64,000 nucleotides of DNA from Pogonophryne albipinna. Its lineage: Eukaryota; Chordata; Actinopteri; Perciformes; Artedidraconidae. This document shows, piece after piece, positions 41,432 through 54,100 of the stretch. Every line of letters begins with the position of its first letter. Position 1 is the stretch's first letter. The notes below the pieces were generated by a model. It worked only from the letters and a program-made list of their open reading frames with translations. It did no database searches and was not told the origin of the DNA. The position numbers were made by a program, and so were the translations under genes. Location of the stretch: positions 36,828,281-36,892,280 of the forward strand of contig CM053243.1 in NCBI GenBank assembly GCA_028583405.1, in the 5' to 3' direction.

Positions 41432-43189
41432 TCATGGGATGCATTGTGCTTCAGGGAAACTCTCCCCCTCAGCAGTGTGCTGGACTGTGTGCTCCTGCAG
41501 TGCTGTGAGGTCAACAAAACGCTCCCCGCACCACACACACTTAAACTGTGTCTCCCGCGAGTGCACGCTCTGGTGCTTGGCCAGGTGCTCGCGTTGCTTG
41601 AAGCTCTTGTCACAGCTGGCGCATTTGAAAGGCTTCTCCCCTGTGTGAACTCGGCGGTGGCGCTGCAGCTCGGAAGAGTACCTGAAGCGTTTTTCACAGT
41701 CGGGACATTTCAGCGGCTTCTCGCGGGTCGGGTCGCAGCGGTGCTGAACAAATTCGGAGGAAGACACAAAGCGCTTGTCGCACAGGGAGCATTTCAGCGG
41801 CTTCTCTGTGCAGTGAGAGTTCTGGTGGCGCTGCAGCGTTGAATTCTTTTTGTAACCTTTGCCACACACCTCGCACTTGTAGGGCTTCTCGACCTCCCCG
41901 CCACATTTGTGCCTTAGTAGTTCTCCTGATTGGCTGAAAGACTTCTGGCAGGACGCACACTTGAACAGACTTTCCATGCCGTGAACCTGCTGGTGGTAAA
42001 GCAGGTGGGATGGCTGGAGGAACCCCTTGTCACAGAGGTTACACTTGAAGGGGCGATCAGCTGGATTTTTGTGTGTGCGTCGGTGGCGTACGAGAGCGTA
42101 CTGCTGTTTGAAGCTCATCTGGCACTCCTCGCACTGGAAAGGTCGCTCCTCTGAGTGCGTGCGTTCATGCTGCCGCAGATCAGATGGGCGTTTGAAGCTC
42201 TTTCCACAAGAACCACAGCGGAAAGGTCTCTCCCCTTCCGGCTGGCACTGATGGTGCAGGAGCTCCGATGACTCCTTAAAGTGCATTTCACACAAATTAC
42301 ACTTGAAGAGGTGCTCGCCTGAATGAGCGTACATGTGCCGCACGAGATGAGAGCGGTGCTTAAAGCTCTTCTCGCACACGGCACATTTGTACGGCCGCTC
42401 GGAGCTGTGTGTCCGCTGGTGATGCGCCAGATGTGAAGACTGGCTGAAACTTTTATCACAAGTGTCACATTTATATGGCTTTTCACCGGTGTGCACTCTC
42501 TCGTGGCGGGTTAGCTCTGACAAATGCCTGAAGGACTTATGGCACACTGAGCACTTGTATGGTCGGTCTGGTGCAGAGGCCTCAAAGGAAGGAGGAGACG
42601 AGGCACTGATTGCTGCACCGTCACTGGACGTCTCACCAGTGGAGGGCTGCTGGGGGTTGGCAGCTGACGAGGTTGGTGAGTTATTTCCAGAACCTGGCCG
42701 GTATGTTTTCTCACAGATGGAGCACTTCATTGGGTTGTTTCCATTGCCGTGCGAGTTGTGATGCTGGGCCAGCGAGGTGAGCAGAGAGAAGCCCATCTTG
42801 CACACACCGCACACAAAAGGCTTCTGCTCCACCTGCACACACTGATGCTCCAGCAAGTCCGTAGCCTGGCTAAAGATCTTCATACACTGGGTACACTGGA
42901 AGGATCGGTCTTGGTTCACCATGCACTGGTGCTCATGAGGGTTGGCCAGGTGAGAGATGTCATGGCCACAGGCTCCACACTTGTGCCCTCTCTCGTCCCC
43001 TACCTGTAAGGAGGGCTGCTGGGCTTGAACAGTAAGCTGCTGGCCGTGCTGGGGTTGTTGCATGGAGGCATCTTGCTGCAGGACCACTCCATACACTGTG
43101 CAGCCCAGAGAGTTTTCCGTTCCCGGGGGGAGTGTGTGCACAACCGAAGGTGGAGCCACTGCATGTTGCTGCTGCCACGCCTCCGTCAT
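41432..43189 (-). CDS. znf319: Zinc finger protein 319
   Basis: A single intronless coding exon of 585 codons (human ZNF319 about 580). The N-terminus (MTEAWQQQ, HTLPPGTENSLGC) and the unusual paired-Cys segment CGACGHDISHL match ZNF319 rather than other fingers. An array of C2H2 and variant fingers then fills the protein, with TGEKP-type linkers (HTGEKPYKC, HSEERPFQC) and a Ser/Pro-rich insert after the early fingers. It is probably a nuclear DNA-binding protein whose targets are not established. Upstream on the minus strand an acceptor at 43334/43335 opens the exon, so the 5' UTR is spliced from exon 1 near 44.3-44.5 kb. Next to csnk2a2, as in mammals. Confidence 0.95.
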   Translation of the reverse strand: MTEAWQQQHAVAPPSVVHTLPPGTENSLGCTVYGVVLQQDASMQQPQHGQQLTVQAQQPSLQVGDERGHKCGACGHDISHLANPHEHQCMVNQDRSFQCTQCMKIFSQATDLLEHQCVQVEQKPFVCGVCKMGFSLLTSLAQHHNSHGNGNNPMKCSICEKTYRPGSGNNSPTSSAANPQQPSTGETSSDGAAISASSPPSFEASAPDRPYKCSVCHKSFRHLSELTRHERVHTGEKPYKCDTCDKSFSQSSHLAHHQRTHSSERPYKCAVCEKSFKHRSHLVRHMYAHSGEHLFKCNLCEMHFKESSELLHHQCQPEGERPFRCGSCGKSFKRPSDLRQHERTHSEERPFQCEECQMSFKQQYALVRHRRTHKNPADRPFKCNLCDKGFLQPSHLLYHQQVHGMESLFKCASCQKSFSQSGELLRHKCGGEVEKPYKCEVCGKGYKKNSTLQRHQNSHCTEKPLKCSLCDKRFVSSSEFVQHRCDPTREKPLKCPDCEKRFRYSSELQRHRRVHTGEKPFKCASCDKSFKQREHLAKHQSVHSRETQFKCVWCGERFVDLTALQEHTVQHTAEGESFPEAQCIP

Positions 43190-44329
43190 CCTTCAAATTC
43201 GCAGCTCTCAGGAGATGAAGGGTGTTTCAGTGCTGAACTGAAGAGGGTGGATGTGTTTTAATAAATGGTAGCAAGCACACTGAGAGGCTGAGTGCTATAT
43301 CTGCCCTTAAAAACGTTGTTTAAGGTGTTCATACCTAAAGGGGAAAAAAACATACAGACAAATTACTAAGTTGAATTTTCATTCAAAATTATTGCAATGA
43401 GTACATACAATCAGTTCTGTGCCTGAGTATGAAATGCAGGGCTGATAAGCTGCCAGTTTACATTACAATTATACATAGATCATTCATAACGTGTGTTTAC
43501 ATTTCATCCAGAGGAGGTCCTCTAGCCAGTTTCACAATATTGTGAGTGGCTGATCAAGTCTTGTAGAATACAATTTAAACAAACCACCTAAGCTAGCTTG
43601 AGGGGCCTGCAACTTATCCTCCAGTTATTCAGGAAATATATCGTTATGTGATATGTACACATTTGTATCAGTAAGACAGACCGTATGGTGTCGTGTAGAG
43701 AGCTGACGCACCTTCTATAAACGGAAATAATAGAGAATAATGTTTAACCTGAATTGGGCTCGGTCTATTTCCTGAAATACCAATCAGGCACGCAATAGTC
43801 CCCTTTTCAGTGTAATGTGTATTTAAAACGTTTGCTACGCAATACAAATGTCTTAATCATATCTATATTTCTTATCTCGGGAATTGTTTTCTTTTTCTGC
43901 CGGTTTATTTAATAGTTTGGTTTCTGTTCCAGGATGTAGCTACCCGACGTTAGCCTGTCAGCTTCGGCAGCGACGCTAACAGCTAACCGCTAGCTCCAGC
44001 TAACTGGACTTCCTCCGAGATTATTATCCGCTATTTCACACATTAATAAACAAAACATTGCTCAGTATTATCGTCCCAATATCAGTATCACACAATAACA
44101 AAAGCACAAAAAGGAAAGGCGACAGAAGCGAAGAGGCTTGTGAGCGACCGTCGCTTCGATTGCCGCTTTCTGAAAGGCCACAATAACCGGTCGATACGAA
44201 GCTCCGCTGTAAACGGACCCCAAATCAGACTAGGCCTCCCCGGAGCTGCGGGGGGAGATTCACCTCCTCTAGAGGAGCCTCGCACATCTGCAAATAACAA
44301 CATTTGCAATCTAAAATAAAAAACATACC
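43190..44329 (-). other. znf319: znf319 5' UTR part and intron 1
   Basis: 43190-43334 is 5' UTR joined to the coding exon. Above it, ccccttttag at the acceptor begins an intron reaching the donor tccagtaag|gtatgt near 44329. The intron holds no coding signal. Confidence 0.65.
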
Positions 44330-44580
44330 TTACTGGACCCACTTATCGATGCTTTTCACTGCTGTCTCTAGCCTGAAGTCGACAACCTTCGGTATATTTC
44401 GGACTCGGAAGACCGGCGGTGGAGGGGATGCGGTTGAAGCCGGACGCCATCCTCCTGCAGACGGACGGACACCGGAAGCCGCCACGCAGTGAGCTGTCGC
44501 CGTGGATCTGCTGCTTCTACAGCCGCTCCATCCTGGAGGTACACTCAGGAGTCCCCAAAACAGCCCTGGGTGGAGATTTC
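44320..44580 (-). promoter_or_regulatory. znf319: CpG-rich promoter and exon 1 of znf319
   Basis: A GC- and CpG-rich block without a TATA box ends in a consensus donor on the minus strand. Mammalian ZNF319 has a head-to-head neighbour, so I looked for a plus-strand gene leaving this promoter. A 74-codon frame at 44419 is present, but I do not recognise it and no downstream exon follows. Confidence 0.55.
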
Positions 44581-44599
44581 CTGCTTTTTGAGTTAGCTT

Positions 44600-45189
44600 C
44601 AAGGGCATCCACACAAACACAATACGAGCCGAAAAGATTTTAGCAAATGTAATTCTACAATCTGACTGTAGGGGGGAGTGTTTCTCTTCTTCAAGCAACG
44701 TAAACACTGGAAAATCACAACTGTCGTCCTCACCGATTTTCAGATACTTGTTCCATAACAATCACTTAAACAACTTTAACAGTACTAAGTATAGCCTTAA
44801 ATACATTGAATACGTAATATCAGCCCTTATAGTAACATCAAGAGCTATTCTTCTCCTTACAAAATCTATTGTGTGTTTGCTGTGGTAGTCTACACACACC
44901 TTGAACTTTAATTATATTAACATGTAATGAAAAAAAACTAATATGTTTTTACTAAATTAAACTACCAAACAGTAGGCCTATTAAAAAAATGCTTGCACCA
45001 GTAACAGCATTCAATTAAACTAAATTCAGCTTACTCATGAAGGCATCAGTCATAGTAATCCTAATTATGATAAAGTGTAAAGTGGCATTTTAAATAATGG
45101 TATTTCACTCACCAAAATATACCTGAATTATTATTTTAACACTGTTTAAGCAGATGAGTCTAGACCACAGCCAAAGTTGATGTGATTCT
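44600..45189. other. Intergenic, AT-rich, nothing recognised
   Basis: No gene, RNA or clear repeat could be supported. Confidence 0.4.
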
Positions 45190-45960
45190 ACTGCGAAAAT
45201 TGTCTTTAAAGTATTGTACAGAACTAAGTTACTCAAGTACTGTACTTAAGTACAATTTTGAGATACTTGTACTTTACTTGAGTATTTCCATTTTATGCTA
45301 CTTTGTATTTCTACTCCACTATAATTCAGAAGTAAGTGGTGTACCTTTACTCCACTACAATTATTTACTTTAGTTAATTTACAGATTTTGATGGATGATG
45401 TGAAATATAATCAAGTGTTAAATCAGACTTTAGTTCCACCTGGAGTAAATTCACAAGCTACCCTGCAGTATACAACGTCATTGAAACTAGCTGCACCTTC
45501 ACCAGCTTTGAGAACACTTTAATGACCAATCATTATAAAACATATCATATATATTATTCTGAAATGGACTAATCTGCAGAATGAGAACTTTTACTTTTGG
45601 TACTTAAAGTATATTGTGATGCAAATATTTGGGTACTTTTACTTGAGTAAAAGTGCCTTATATGTTCATATGGCATTTTAAAAGGTCATCAAAGGAGATA
45701 GAAAAAAAAGTTTTGCTAATGCAATATAAATGAATTTAAATAGTTACGATTAGTAATGCTTGATTCATCAGAGATTTCATTTGTTTCAGCGCTCAAGTTA
45801 AACTCCCTGGCTATAGCTACACATACAGGTTTTAGTTTAGTTTATTTTGACTTGATGTATCGTATTGTATGTATATAATTCTTGGTGTCTTTAATGTTGT
45901 TTCCAAATTCTACTACTTTTACTCAAGTACAAGATCGGAGTACTTCTCCCACCTCTGGTA
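45190..45960. repeat. Long hAT-like non-autonomous repeat copy
   Basis: Phrases such as tactcaagtactgtactta, gtatttctactccactat and gtacttctcccacctctgg mark the family also seen at 20595, 29590 and 50795. The right end cccacctctg complements the cagaggtggg-type start. From about 45655 an internal block is shared with 58570-58822. Confidence 0.65.
45655..45912. repeat. Block shared with 58570-58822
   Basis: A run of about 250 bp, including taatgcttgattcatcagag and ctccctggctatagctacac, is repeated in direct orientation at 58570-58822 with several small differences. The two copies flank the 10.5-kb transposon at about 1.2 kb and 1.0 kb distance, but they lie outside its target duplication. Confidence 0.9.
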
Positions 45961-47080
45961 TTGTCCATATAAAACTGCAATTTGATATATCCCATTGCCA
46001 TAACAATGGAAAAAAAGCAGTTTTATAGTATTATTTTAAGTTGATTCAGTCATCTCAGTACAGGCACCTCGTATTTCTTGTGCCATCGTGCCATTATTTA
46101 AATATATTTTATTAAATCAATGAAACTACCCAACACGAAAGAAAAATGCTTCCATCAGCTACAGCGTTAAACTTTCTTCTGCGTACACATGAATGAATCA
46201 ATGATAATAGCCTTAAATTATAATATAACATAATATTGTTCACAGGCCATAATGTGTTTGTATTTTTGATTTTCAAACTTTCCGCTGACACTTAACATCA
46301 TTTTAAATAATTGTTTTATTTTAAGGCTACTTGGGTTTAAAAAAGGTTTTCACACACCTCATATTATTGGAGTTCCAAGAGCTATTGCTCTTAATCAGCC
46401 GTTTGTTTTAGCCATGAAAGTCTTCACACACTCTGATGGTTAAATAGGCGCAGAAATCTTGCATTTTAGGTTTCAACTTAATTTGCAAATGAAGGTGGGC
46501 CGTTTTACTTTAGTTTGATGTAAATCAATAATTAAGCCTGCAATGGTGAGGGACTTTTACCCTAGTTCTACTCCACTTATTTTGAGAGGTACACTATTTA
46601 CTTTTTTATTCATTCTTCAGCTTTAATTACCCAATCCTTTGCATTCAGATTAAAAAAAACTATATTGGGAAAATGGTATATCATTGGTTTTTTTCAGTTA
46701 ATTTAATCACCTAGTTCATTATTTAGAATTGCTGCAATATTAAAATTCAGTCAGTGATAATAGTCTATTATTATAATATACACTATATTGTATCACTCAC
46801 AGAAGGGTGAGTATATTTTGGATAATAGGTAACCTGACCTTCCATACTGTCAAGCACCAAGGTCCCCGCCGGCGGGTACTTTATTTTATTTTTTCACGAC
46901 ACTGTGTCTCAGGGGATCTTAATATTTAAGAATCTATTAATGTGTTATACCAGATTAACGGTAATAATCTCAGCTAACTGACGATACAAACTATTTTTAC
47001 CAAAACAAAACACAAGTCTCATAAGAAGCATCTACCCCTGAGCGAAAAATGCTAACCTATTACTGCACAGATAATCACTC
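45961..47080. other. Intergenic sequence left of the large transposon
   Basis: AT-rich. A GC palindrome ccgccggcgggtac near 46866-46879 stands out and may mark the edge of an older element into which the large transposon jumped. No gene is seen. Confidence 0.35.
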
Positions 47081-47086
47081 CTAGCT
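47081..47086. other. Target site duplication, left copy (CTAGCT)
   Basis: CTAGCT abuts the left terminal repeat and is repeated exactly at 57594-57599 next to the right one. Confidence 0.93.
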
Positions 47087-47424
47087 TATGGCGGCAAATC
47101 TCTGTCATAAATCGCGAGGGCATATGAGATCCACGCGAGCACAAGTCAAGCAGCCGCGGACGTATATTATTTTCGCGAGCACTAAAACGGCACTCGCGCG
47201 AGAGCAATATTGAAGCCTGTAGGGGAGAAACATGCCTTGAGCATGTGCAGCATCTACATGAGCTCTCCTTGGTCTCCTGCGCTCTCGCGAGCAATTCCTG
47301 CTCTTCTGCTCGTGAAACTCTAGCCTGCTCTCGCGCGCGGAGAAATATTAGGAAGTGGGCGTACCGTGTCACAGTAACGCCAAATCTAATTGGTTACACC
47401 CCTCCTCTTTTATGATTGGCCGTT
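47087..47424 (+). repeat. Left terminal inverted repeat
   Basis: It starts tatggcggcaaatctctgtc and ends near gattggccgtt. CpG-rich, with CGCG-containing motifs at about 47112, 47174, 47194, 47286 and 47331. It ends 54 bp before the transposase ATG, so it is probably the promoter and 5' UTR. Confidence 0.95.
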
Positions 47425-47477
47425 GTCTGGATTCAAACCAAGAAGTACTGTTTGTCCCTCTCCAAACGTGATGAAAT

Positions 47478-50400
47478 ATGGCTGTGGAAACGTCTCACGT
47501 AAGTTACTTTACTAATGATTGTTTTAATTAAAGGCATGGTTTTGTATTCTGTGGTTATTCCACAAGAACCGTCCTTACTTATAAATGAATTGAGTTTTTT
47601 AGATAATACATTTTTATACATATTTTTCAAAAGTATTCAAACTATTCTATTATAAAGATAAGAACCAATTACCTTTTCGGTCTTGACATATGATAATATA
47701 AAATGTAGCTTTCAAAAACTGAATTTGGAATTAATAATTTTGATTACTTTAGCAAAATATTTTATTCACAAATGTCGCTTTTTTAAAATGTCCCCAGTTT
47801 TTATTGCCTTTCTCCAATAAATAATACTATACAAAAAGGATAAAATGATGCAAATGTAAAAAAGCCCAAGAATTTTGCAAGTTTCTTGGCACTTTAATTT
47901 CTGAATGACCACTTTTTTTTATGTTCAAATGCCCTCAGCTTATTTTTTGGAATGTTTATGATGAACATTGATGTTTATGTGACTTATTCTGTATTTGACA
48001 TAATTGTTTCAATAAAGATTTACCACATTTCTTAAAAATATAATTAAATACAAATAAAATAGTGAATAGATAATTGTGGTATAGCGTCATAACTGAATTA
48101 ACAAACTGACCAGAAGGAATTATTAGCTCCACCTGAAAAAAGGACTGTTACACCTTAGTTAGGGTTTACAAACACATATATTCAAGGAATCTTCCTCAAG
48201 TATTAATTTAGTTAATTAAAGTGTACTTTATTTTTCTTCACAGCATATTCTGAAAAGGCAGATCCTGGAGAGACTCCTGTCGAAGTTTGAGCTTGCACTA
48301 ATTCGAGCACCACTTGACCTGGATTTCCTGGAGTTTGCATGTCGCCAGGAGCTGTACCTCCTGCAAGCACTTTCAAGACATGTTGACATACCGCAAGGAA
48401 TAATCCAAGCTCTTCAAGAGCTGTTTGGACTGCTTAGGCAATATTTAGATTCAGAAGCCCCAAATACAGCAGTGGGATCAGTTATTGGTCTAAGAGGACG
48501 TCCTAAGTTTGAAATTGAGAGGCAGCAGTTGGTTGAGATGTTGGGGACAAACCTATCGGTGCCTTGCATTGCAAAACTGCTAGGTGTTTCTTCCAGTACA
48601 ATCTTTAGAAGGATGAGAGAGTTTGGCTTATCTGTTTCAGAACTTTATAGCTCCATCAGTGATGAGGAGTTGGATAACGTGGTCATATCTATCAAGAATG
48701 ACATGCCCACTGCTGGATACCGAATGGTCAAAGGACGGTTGTTATCTATTGGTCTACGTGTACAATGGACAAGAATGGCTGCCTCAATGCATCGAGTGGA
48801 TTCCATAGGCATCCTCTCCAGACTGGCTAGTCTGGGCTGTGTTGTGAGGAGAACATATTCAGTGCGAGGGCCTCTCTCACTTGTGCACGTGGATACCAAC
48901 CACAAATTGATACGGTTGTGGTATTTATATTTCGCTAAGTGATTAAGAAATAATCTCATTGTAATGTCCCAGTTTTGGAGAATCAGTGTTTCAATTCCAG
49001 AGTGCTATAACAGTTTGTTCTTTGGTTTTCCAGTTACAACATTGTCTTATTTGGTGGAGTGGACGGGTATTCGAGAAAGGTAAGACTGCATTTTACTTCA
49101 GTAGACACACATTAAACAAACATGTATTTTTTGTACGGGTTTACTGCTAGCTACTTAAAACCACAAAAGAGGTCCTAACGCTGTGTCCTGACTTTGCTTA
49201 AGGAATTTGGTCCAAATGGAGAAAGTGTATGGACTAAAAAGGAAGCAGCAAAGTCAAAGTAGATATAAAGGAGATTTTGTGCATTGCCTATTTTTGCTGC
49301 ACAATTATGAGTCAGTATACTGTATGTCATTAGTGTTTGCTTATTTCTATTGCAACAGGAATTCTTTAATTCACAGTTTAACAGAATGTTGCCTAGTTAT
49401 TGTGTGTAATTGCCCTATTCTTAAATATTCTCTGCTTTTCTGCAGGTAATGTACTTGGGTGCTTCGACCAACAACCGTGCGTCAACAGCCTATGGCTTCT
49501 TCCTAGAGGCAACACAAAGACATGGAGTGCCTTTAAGGTGAATTCACAGAAAAAAAAAGCACACTCTTTGGAGAACTAGATCAATACTGTGACACTTTTG
49601 GATGAGTATTTTCTTTGACAGTCCTTTGGTCAACTGTGTACATTTCAGGGTCAGAGGAGATCAAGGTGTAGAAAACGTACAGATAGCGAGATTCATGTTT
49701 TCGGTTCGCGGCACCGACCGTGGAAGCTTCATCTCTGGTAAAAGTGTTCATAACCAGAGGTAAATTGCAGCATATCTAGCAACTAAATTAGTGAGGTGGA
49801 ATTATCTGATGTGTAGACCATGTACCTTGCACTTAACCCATGCTAGGCCAGCATGAAAATAGATCACTTGAACTGGTTTTCCCTAAACCATGTATTTTCA
49901 TCCATAGGATTGAGCGTCTTTGGCGTGATGTACGAGTCATAGTCATCAACAAGTACTCTGCGATACTGCTCTGCCTCGAAGAGGATGGTCTGCTCGACAT
50001 CTCATCAACAGACGACCTCTTCTGTGTGCACTACATTATTCTTCCCCGACTTCAGATGGACTTGGGGATTTTTACAGAAGGCTGGAACCATCATCCACTC
50101 AGCACTGAACGGAACCAATGTCCAGAGCAGTTATGGCAACTTGGACTGATGCAGACAAACATTGATCAGCCGGAGAGCCCAGAGGTATTGATCTTGTTTC
50201 AATATTAACCTCTCATTGTTAGAAGCCTGAGTTACCTTTATTGGATTGTCATTGAAGATAGTAATTACTTACCATTTACTTTGTGTAATATACATTGTCA
50301 AAAGATTACTTTCTTTCCATGACCATTTTCTGGGCATTTTATTCAGTTTCTCTTATTTTAACTGTGTAAAAATAACACAAACTATTACTTGATGTCATTG

Positions 50401-50677
50401 TTCCACTTTGTTTATAAGACATACATTTATTTCACCTAAAAGTGTTCAAAACCTCCGTTATGGTTATTAGGAGCCAGATGTTGACTGGGAAATTGCTGCT
50501 GACCACGATGGAGAAGAAGAGGATGCAGGGATTGTCGTCCCTGAATTCGACTGCCCTTTGAGTCCAGAAGACATAACTGAACTTGAATCAGTATTTCAGC
50601 AAATTGACCCAAACACTCCGGTCAAGGAACTGTACTTACTCTGCCGTGAGTATGTAGCTGAAAGATGTGGCTCTTAA
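47478..50677 (+). CDS. HTH-DDE integrase-type transposase (7 exons, intact)
   Basis: The exons are 47478-47498, 48244-48914, 49034-49079, 49446-49537, 49649-49759, 49908-50184 and 50471-50677. They total 1425 bp or 474 aa with all phases matching and no stop. The first exon encodes only 7 residues and joins a GTAAGT donor. A helix-turn-helix ([20 protein letters not shown]) lies near residues 110-135. An integrase-fold core follows: D224 in VHVDTNH, D281 in VRGDQGVE and E316 in [10 protein letters not shown], with 34 residues between D281 and E316, close to the D35E spacing of IS3 and retroviral integrases. The tail after residue 400 is acidic. The exon 2 donor (cg|gttgtg) is weak; without it the frame stops at about 48942. 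An upstream ATG at 47471 is in another frame. Likely role: cutting and joining transposon ends. Confidence 0.9.
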
Positions 50678-50794
50678 GAAATACAGCTCCCTTGAATGAC
50701 ACAGATGAGGGTAAACATAGCCTTAAGCCTCATAGTAGGAATATAATGGGGAAACAGTTTAAGTTAGTAATGTGTATTATATGTGTATTACAGT

Positions 50795-50925
50795 GACTAT
50801 AAGAGGTGGAAGAAGTACTTAACTAAAAGTAGAAATACCAAAATGTAACAATACTCTGTTCCAAGTAAAATTCCTGTGTTCAAAGTGTTACTTAAGTAAA
50901 AGTACCAAGAGTAAAATAAGTCATG
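50795..50925. repeat. hAT-like fragment inside the large transposon
   Basis: It begins gaggtggaagaagtacttaa and contains cttaagtaaaagtaccaag, the same family as 20595, 29590 and 45190. It lies in the gap between the convergent genes and so entered the element after it formed. Confidence 0.6.
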
Positions 50926-51196
50926 ATGCCGATTTCAGGATAGAGTCAAGTTACTTGGCACAACTGGTGACTGGGTTTTTATTCCATTAAATTGAAACAG
51001 ACATAAAATACAGCTCAAAAGTATAATGGTTCCCCAACTTCGCCATCTGTTTCAAAAAACATTTTGACTAGAACAGTATGTGATGTCACTTGAACGTTTG
51101 ACTGTACAGTAACATTCTCATCTTGAACAAATGAAAACCTTGTCAAATAAAGTGCAATAAAGACTGTTTTAACAGAAAACATTGATTCTATGAATC

Positions 51197-54100
51197 TTAT
51201 GGAAGACTAAATTCCCTGCTACTCATAACAGCCTGTGTTATAATGCTCAGGAACTCCGGATATGAGCCGAGGTGCCTTGTCGGAAAGGTAATGGAGTTGG
51301 AGCATGCATTAACCACTGGAAAGCATACAGTGTGTGTACCATAGCGCACGCTGCAATCATGGTCGAATTCAATTAGGATTTTAAATCTCTCTCTCTCTGT
51401 TGAGGTGATGGGGACATGTGCCTGCCCCGTAAGCCATTGAAGGAAGCAACCAACAGTGATCTTGTATTGTTCCTTCATCTCCTCTTCATCTCTCGCCGGT
51501 TCACCTGTAGACTCTGTCTCTCTTGAGTCTCCATCATCAAGATCACTCTCTGTTATCTTCACAGGGGTCCCCCTCTCTTCAACCACGCAGCTCTTTTCTT
51601 CCTCTTAAAACAAGTTGAAAATTAATACAAAGAAATGCATATTTTCACCTAAGCAATGTCAATAAATATGGCTATTGTTTTTAAATGGTTTTTTATGTGG
51701 ATATTTTGAAGAAGAAAACCTCATTAGCCAGTCCTGTTTTAGTTATCATTGTTTCATCGCAACTATCATGATGCAAAGTTGTGTTTAAACTGAGACATGT
51801 AAACATGAATAAAACAGGTATACAAAGCTGTCATTGAGTTGCCTGTCGTAATCGGGGGTACAATTCAAGAACAAATACGTTTATAAAATGTCAGGGCAGT
51901 AGTATCACCTTCATCTTCAATGTTTTGGATGAAGTCTTGCAAAAAATTTATAATCCTCGATTCCCTCTGGCGTCGCAGCGAGCCCAGCTCACTGAAGACT
52001 GGAGATATGGCTCCCATCAGGAATTCAGCATCCGGCTTGGAGAGAAGAAAAAACAAAATGATGTATGCTCAAAGTTGGATGAGCTTAACCCTTTAATTAC
52101 CAGACCAAGACAAAAGCTATGGGAAAATTATTTGTTTGCATTTTTTTATCAAATGGGCCACACATAACCAAACACATTTTTTTTTAAAAGGTATCAATAT
52201 TGATATAAAAAGTAATGTCAAGTGTTTTTCACAATAAAAAAAGACTTGCTCATCTTACTGTATATGCTGAATTGGCCTAACAGCAAATGTCTATATCCTG
52301 TGTTGGCCTAACTTGCTCATCTGTGTGCAACTTTGGGCTGAATGCCATGCATGAAAGGTGCTATATAAATTATTATCACTCTTTCACTCAGACTCATAAG
52401 GCAGTACTAGATTTAGTAATATTACAATGAATCTAGCCATTTATTTACCATATTTTATTGGAAAACATCTCTGAAACTCTGAAAAAGTCATATTGCTAGT
52501 TTACCATAAAAGGCTTGAGCATATTTTCCCAAAACGTATTACACCCTTGTTAAAACTTTTCATCAAGTTATATAATTATGTTCAGTAAGTGCTCTGACAT
52601 TAAAATATGTCAAATGACATGGTTACCTTACAAAAGTTGACCAAAAAGAGTGATTTCGTCAGCAGTGATTTTTAGCATGCCAACTTTCTCAGTTGAAGCT
52701 AGCTGAAGGGCTTTCTGTTCAAACCACAGTGACATCAAGAGGTTGTTTTGTGCATAACATGTCAACCAAATGGTAGAGATGGCTGAATCAGATGGAGTTC
52801 AACTTTTACATTTTTTTTTCAACAAGATATCAAGACACAAAATGTGCTCTACCAAATGGTGGCGCTGGCTGTTAAAGGGTTAAGGTTTGAAATTCAGTGG
52901 TAAAATCAGCTAGAGACATAATACTGACCTTTTGATGAAGGCCAGGGACGAACAGATCCCTGAAATTGTGTGGTTGTTGTACAATCATCTCGCACAAGCC
53001 ATACAGCTTCATGCCTGAGCATATCTGCTGCAGCATTGGTAGGATGCGGACCGATGAGTGCAAGATAATTGCCCTATAATTCAGTAACAGAGAACAGCAA
53101 TAATATAAAACCATACATAAAAAAGGGAAAGAGTGACTGCACACTCAATATGAAGTATGAGTGTAAAAGAATAATTGAATGGTTTTAAACATGGGTTGTT
53201 ATGGGTTAAATCAATTAGCATATGCACATACTTTATTATTTCTTCCTTCCTCTCCCACGTGGCAGGACCACTGTACCCGCATGCTGTTATCCGATCCAGA
53301 AGGTCGTACATAGCTTCAGGTTCAGCTATCTCAACCTTTGCAATTGGAAAAACAGTATCACACAGTAAGTCATGGGAGCCTTAGCTTATTTTAAGAATTA
53401 GAAAATATTCACACTATAAAGAGGTGTGTGTGTCAACCATACTAAAACAAACATGTTATATGAAGGAGTATCTGAGGAGAAGAAAAATATGACCTCTTCC
53501 ATAAGCTGGCTGAGCTCTGGATCAGTCACATCTTCCTTGGAAATGGAATCTCTATCCATCTCCCCAGTGGATATGTATCCATAGCACCACTCTCTGAAAA
53601 GTTAGGTGGAGGACCACCTTGCACTATACTGACTGCCATAATCTCTCCAGCTGTCCTGCATTAACAAAGTTTAATCAATGCATAGACATTATTAATAAAT
53701 AAAATAAACATGGAAAAGGACATTGCAGAACACAATTCTACATACTTGAAATGCTCTTTGTGGTAGTCCAGTAATTGAGTACTTGGGGGTTTTCCCTGTA
53801 CTCCCTCCCTGAAAAAACTTCCTTTCAACACCTGCCATCATTTCTATAATTGAAAGGAAAAGTGGATCAATACATTGATAATCTCAATGAGACCACTGTA
53901 TATGTTAAAGAACAGCACGCGTCATGCAAAGCCCTTAACCTGTGCAAGCACAGAAACGGCATGTAACCAGAGAACCGCCACACACTGAGGAATATTTTCA
54001 TTTAATATAAGGAGGTAAACATATACCTGTTAAGAATTCTTTCCTGAGAGCCCCATGGTCAATTCCAGACTCTCCAATGAAAGACACTCGGATGGGGTTT

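Noticed and set aside
44330..44761. A head-to-head gene leaving the znf319 promoter (as in mammals) or a 143-codon minus frame
   Set aside because: Neither frame has recognisable protein similarity. The region is CpG-rich promoter and 5' UTR.
47052..47372. 106-codon and mirrored 93-codon frames in the terminal repeats
   Set aside because: The same peptide appears at both ends only because the repeats are inverted copies. It overlaps the likely promoter and has no known domain.
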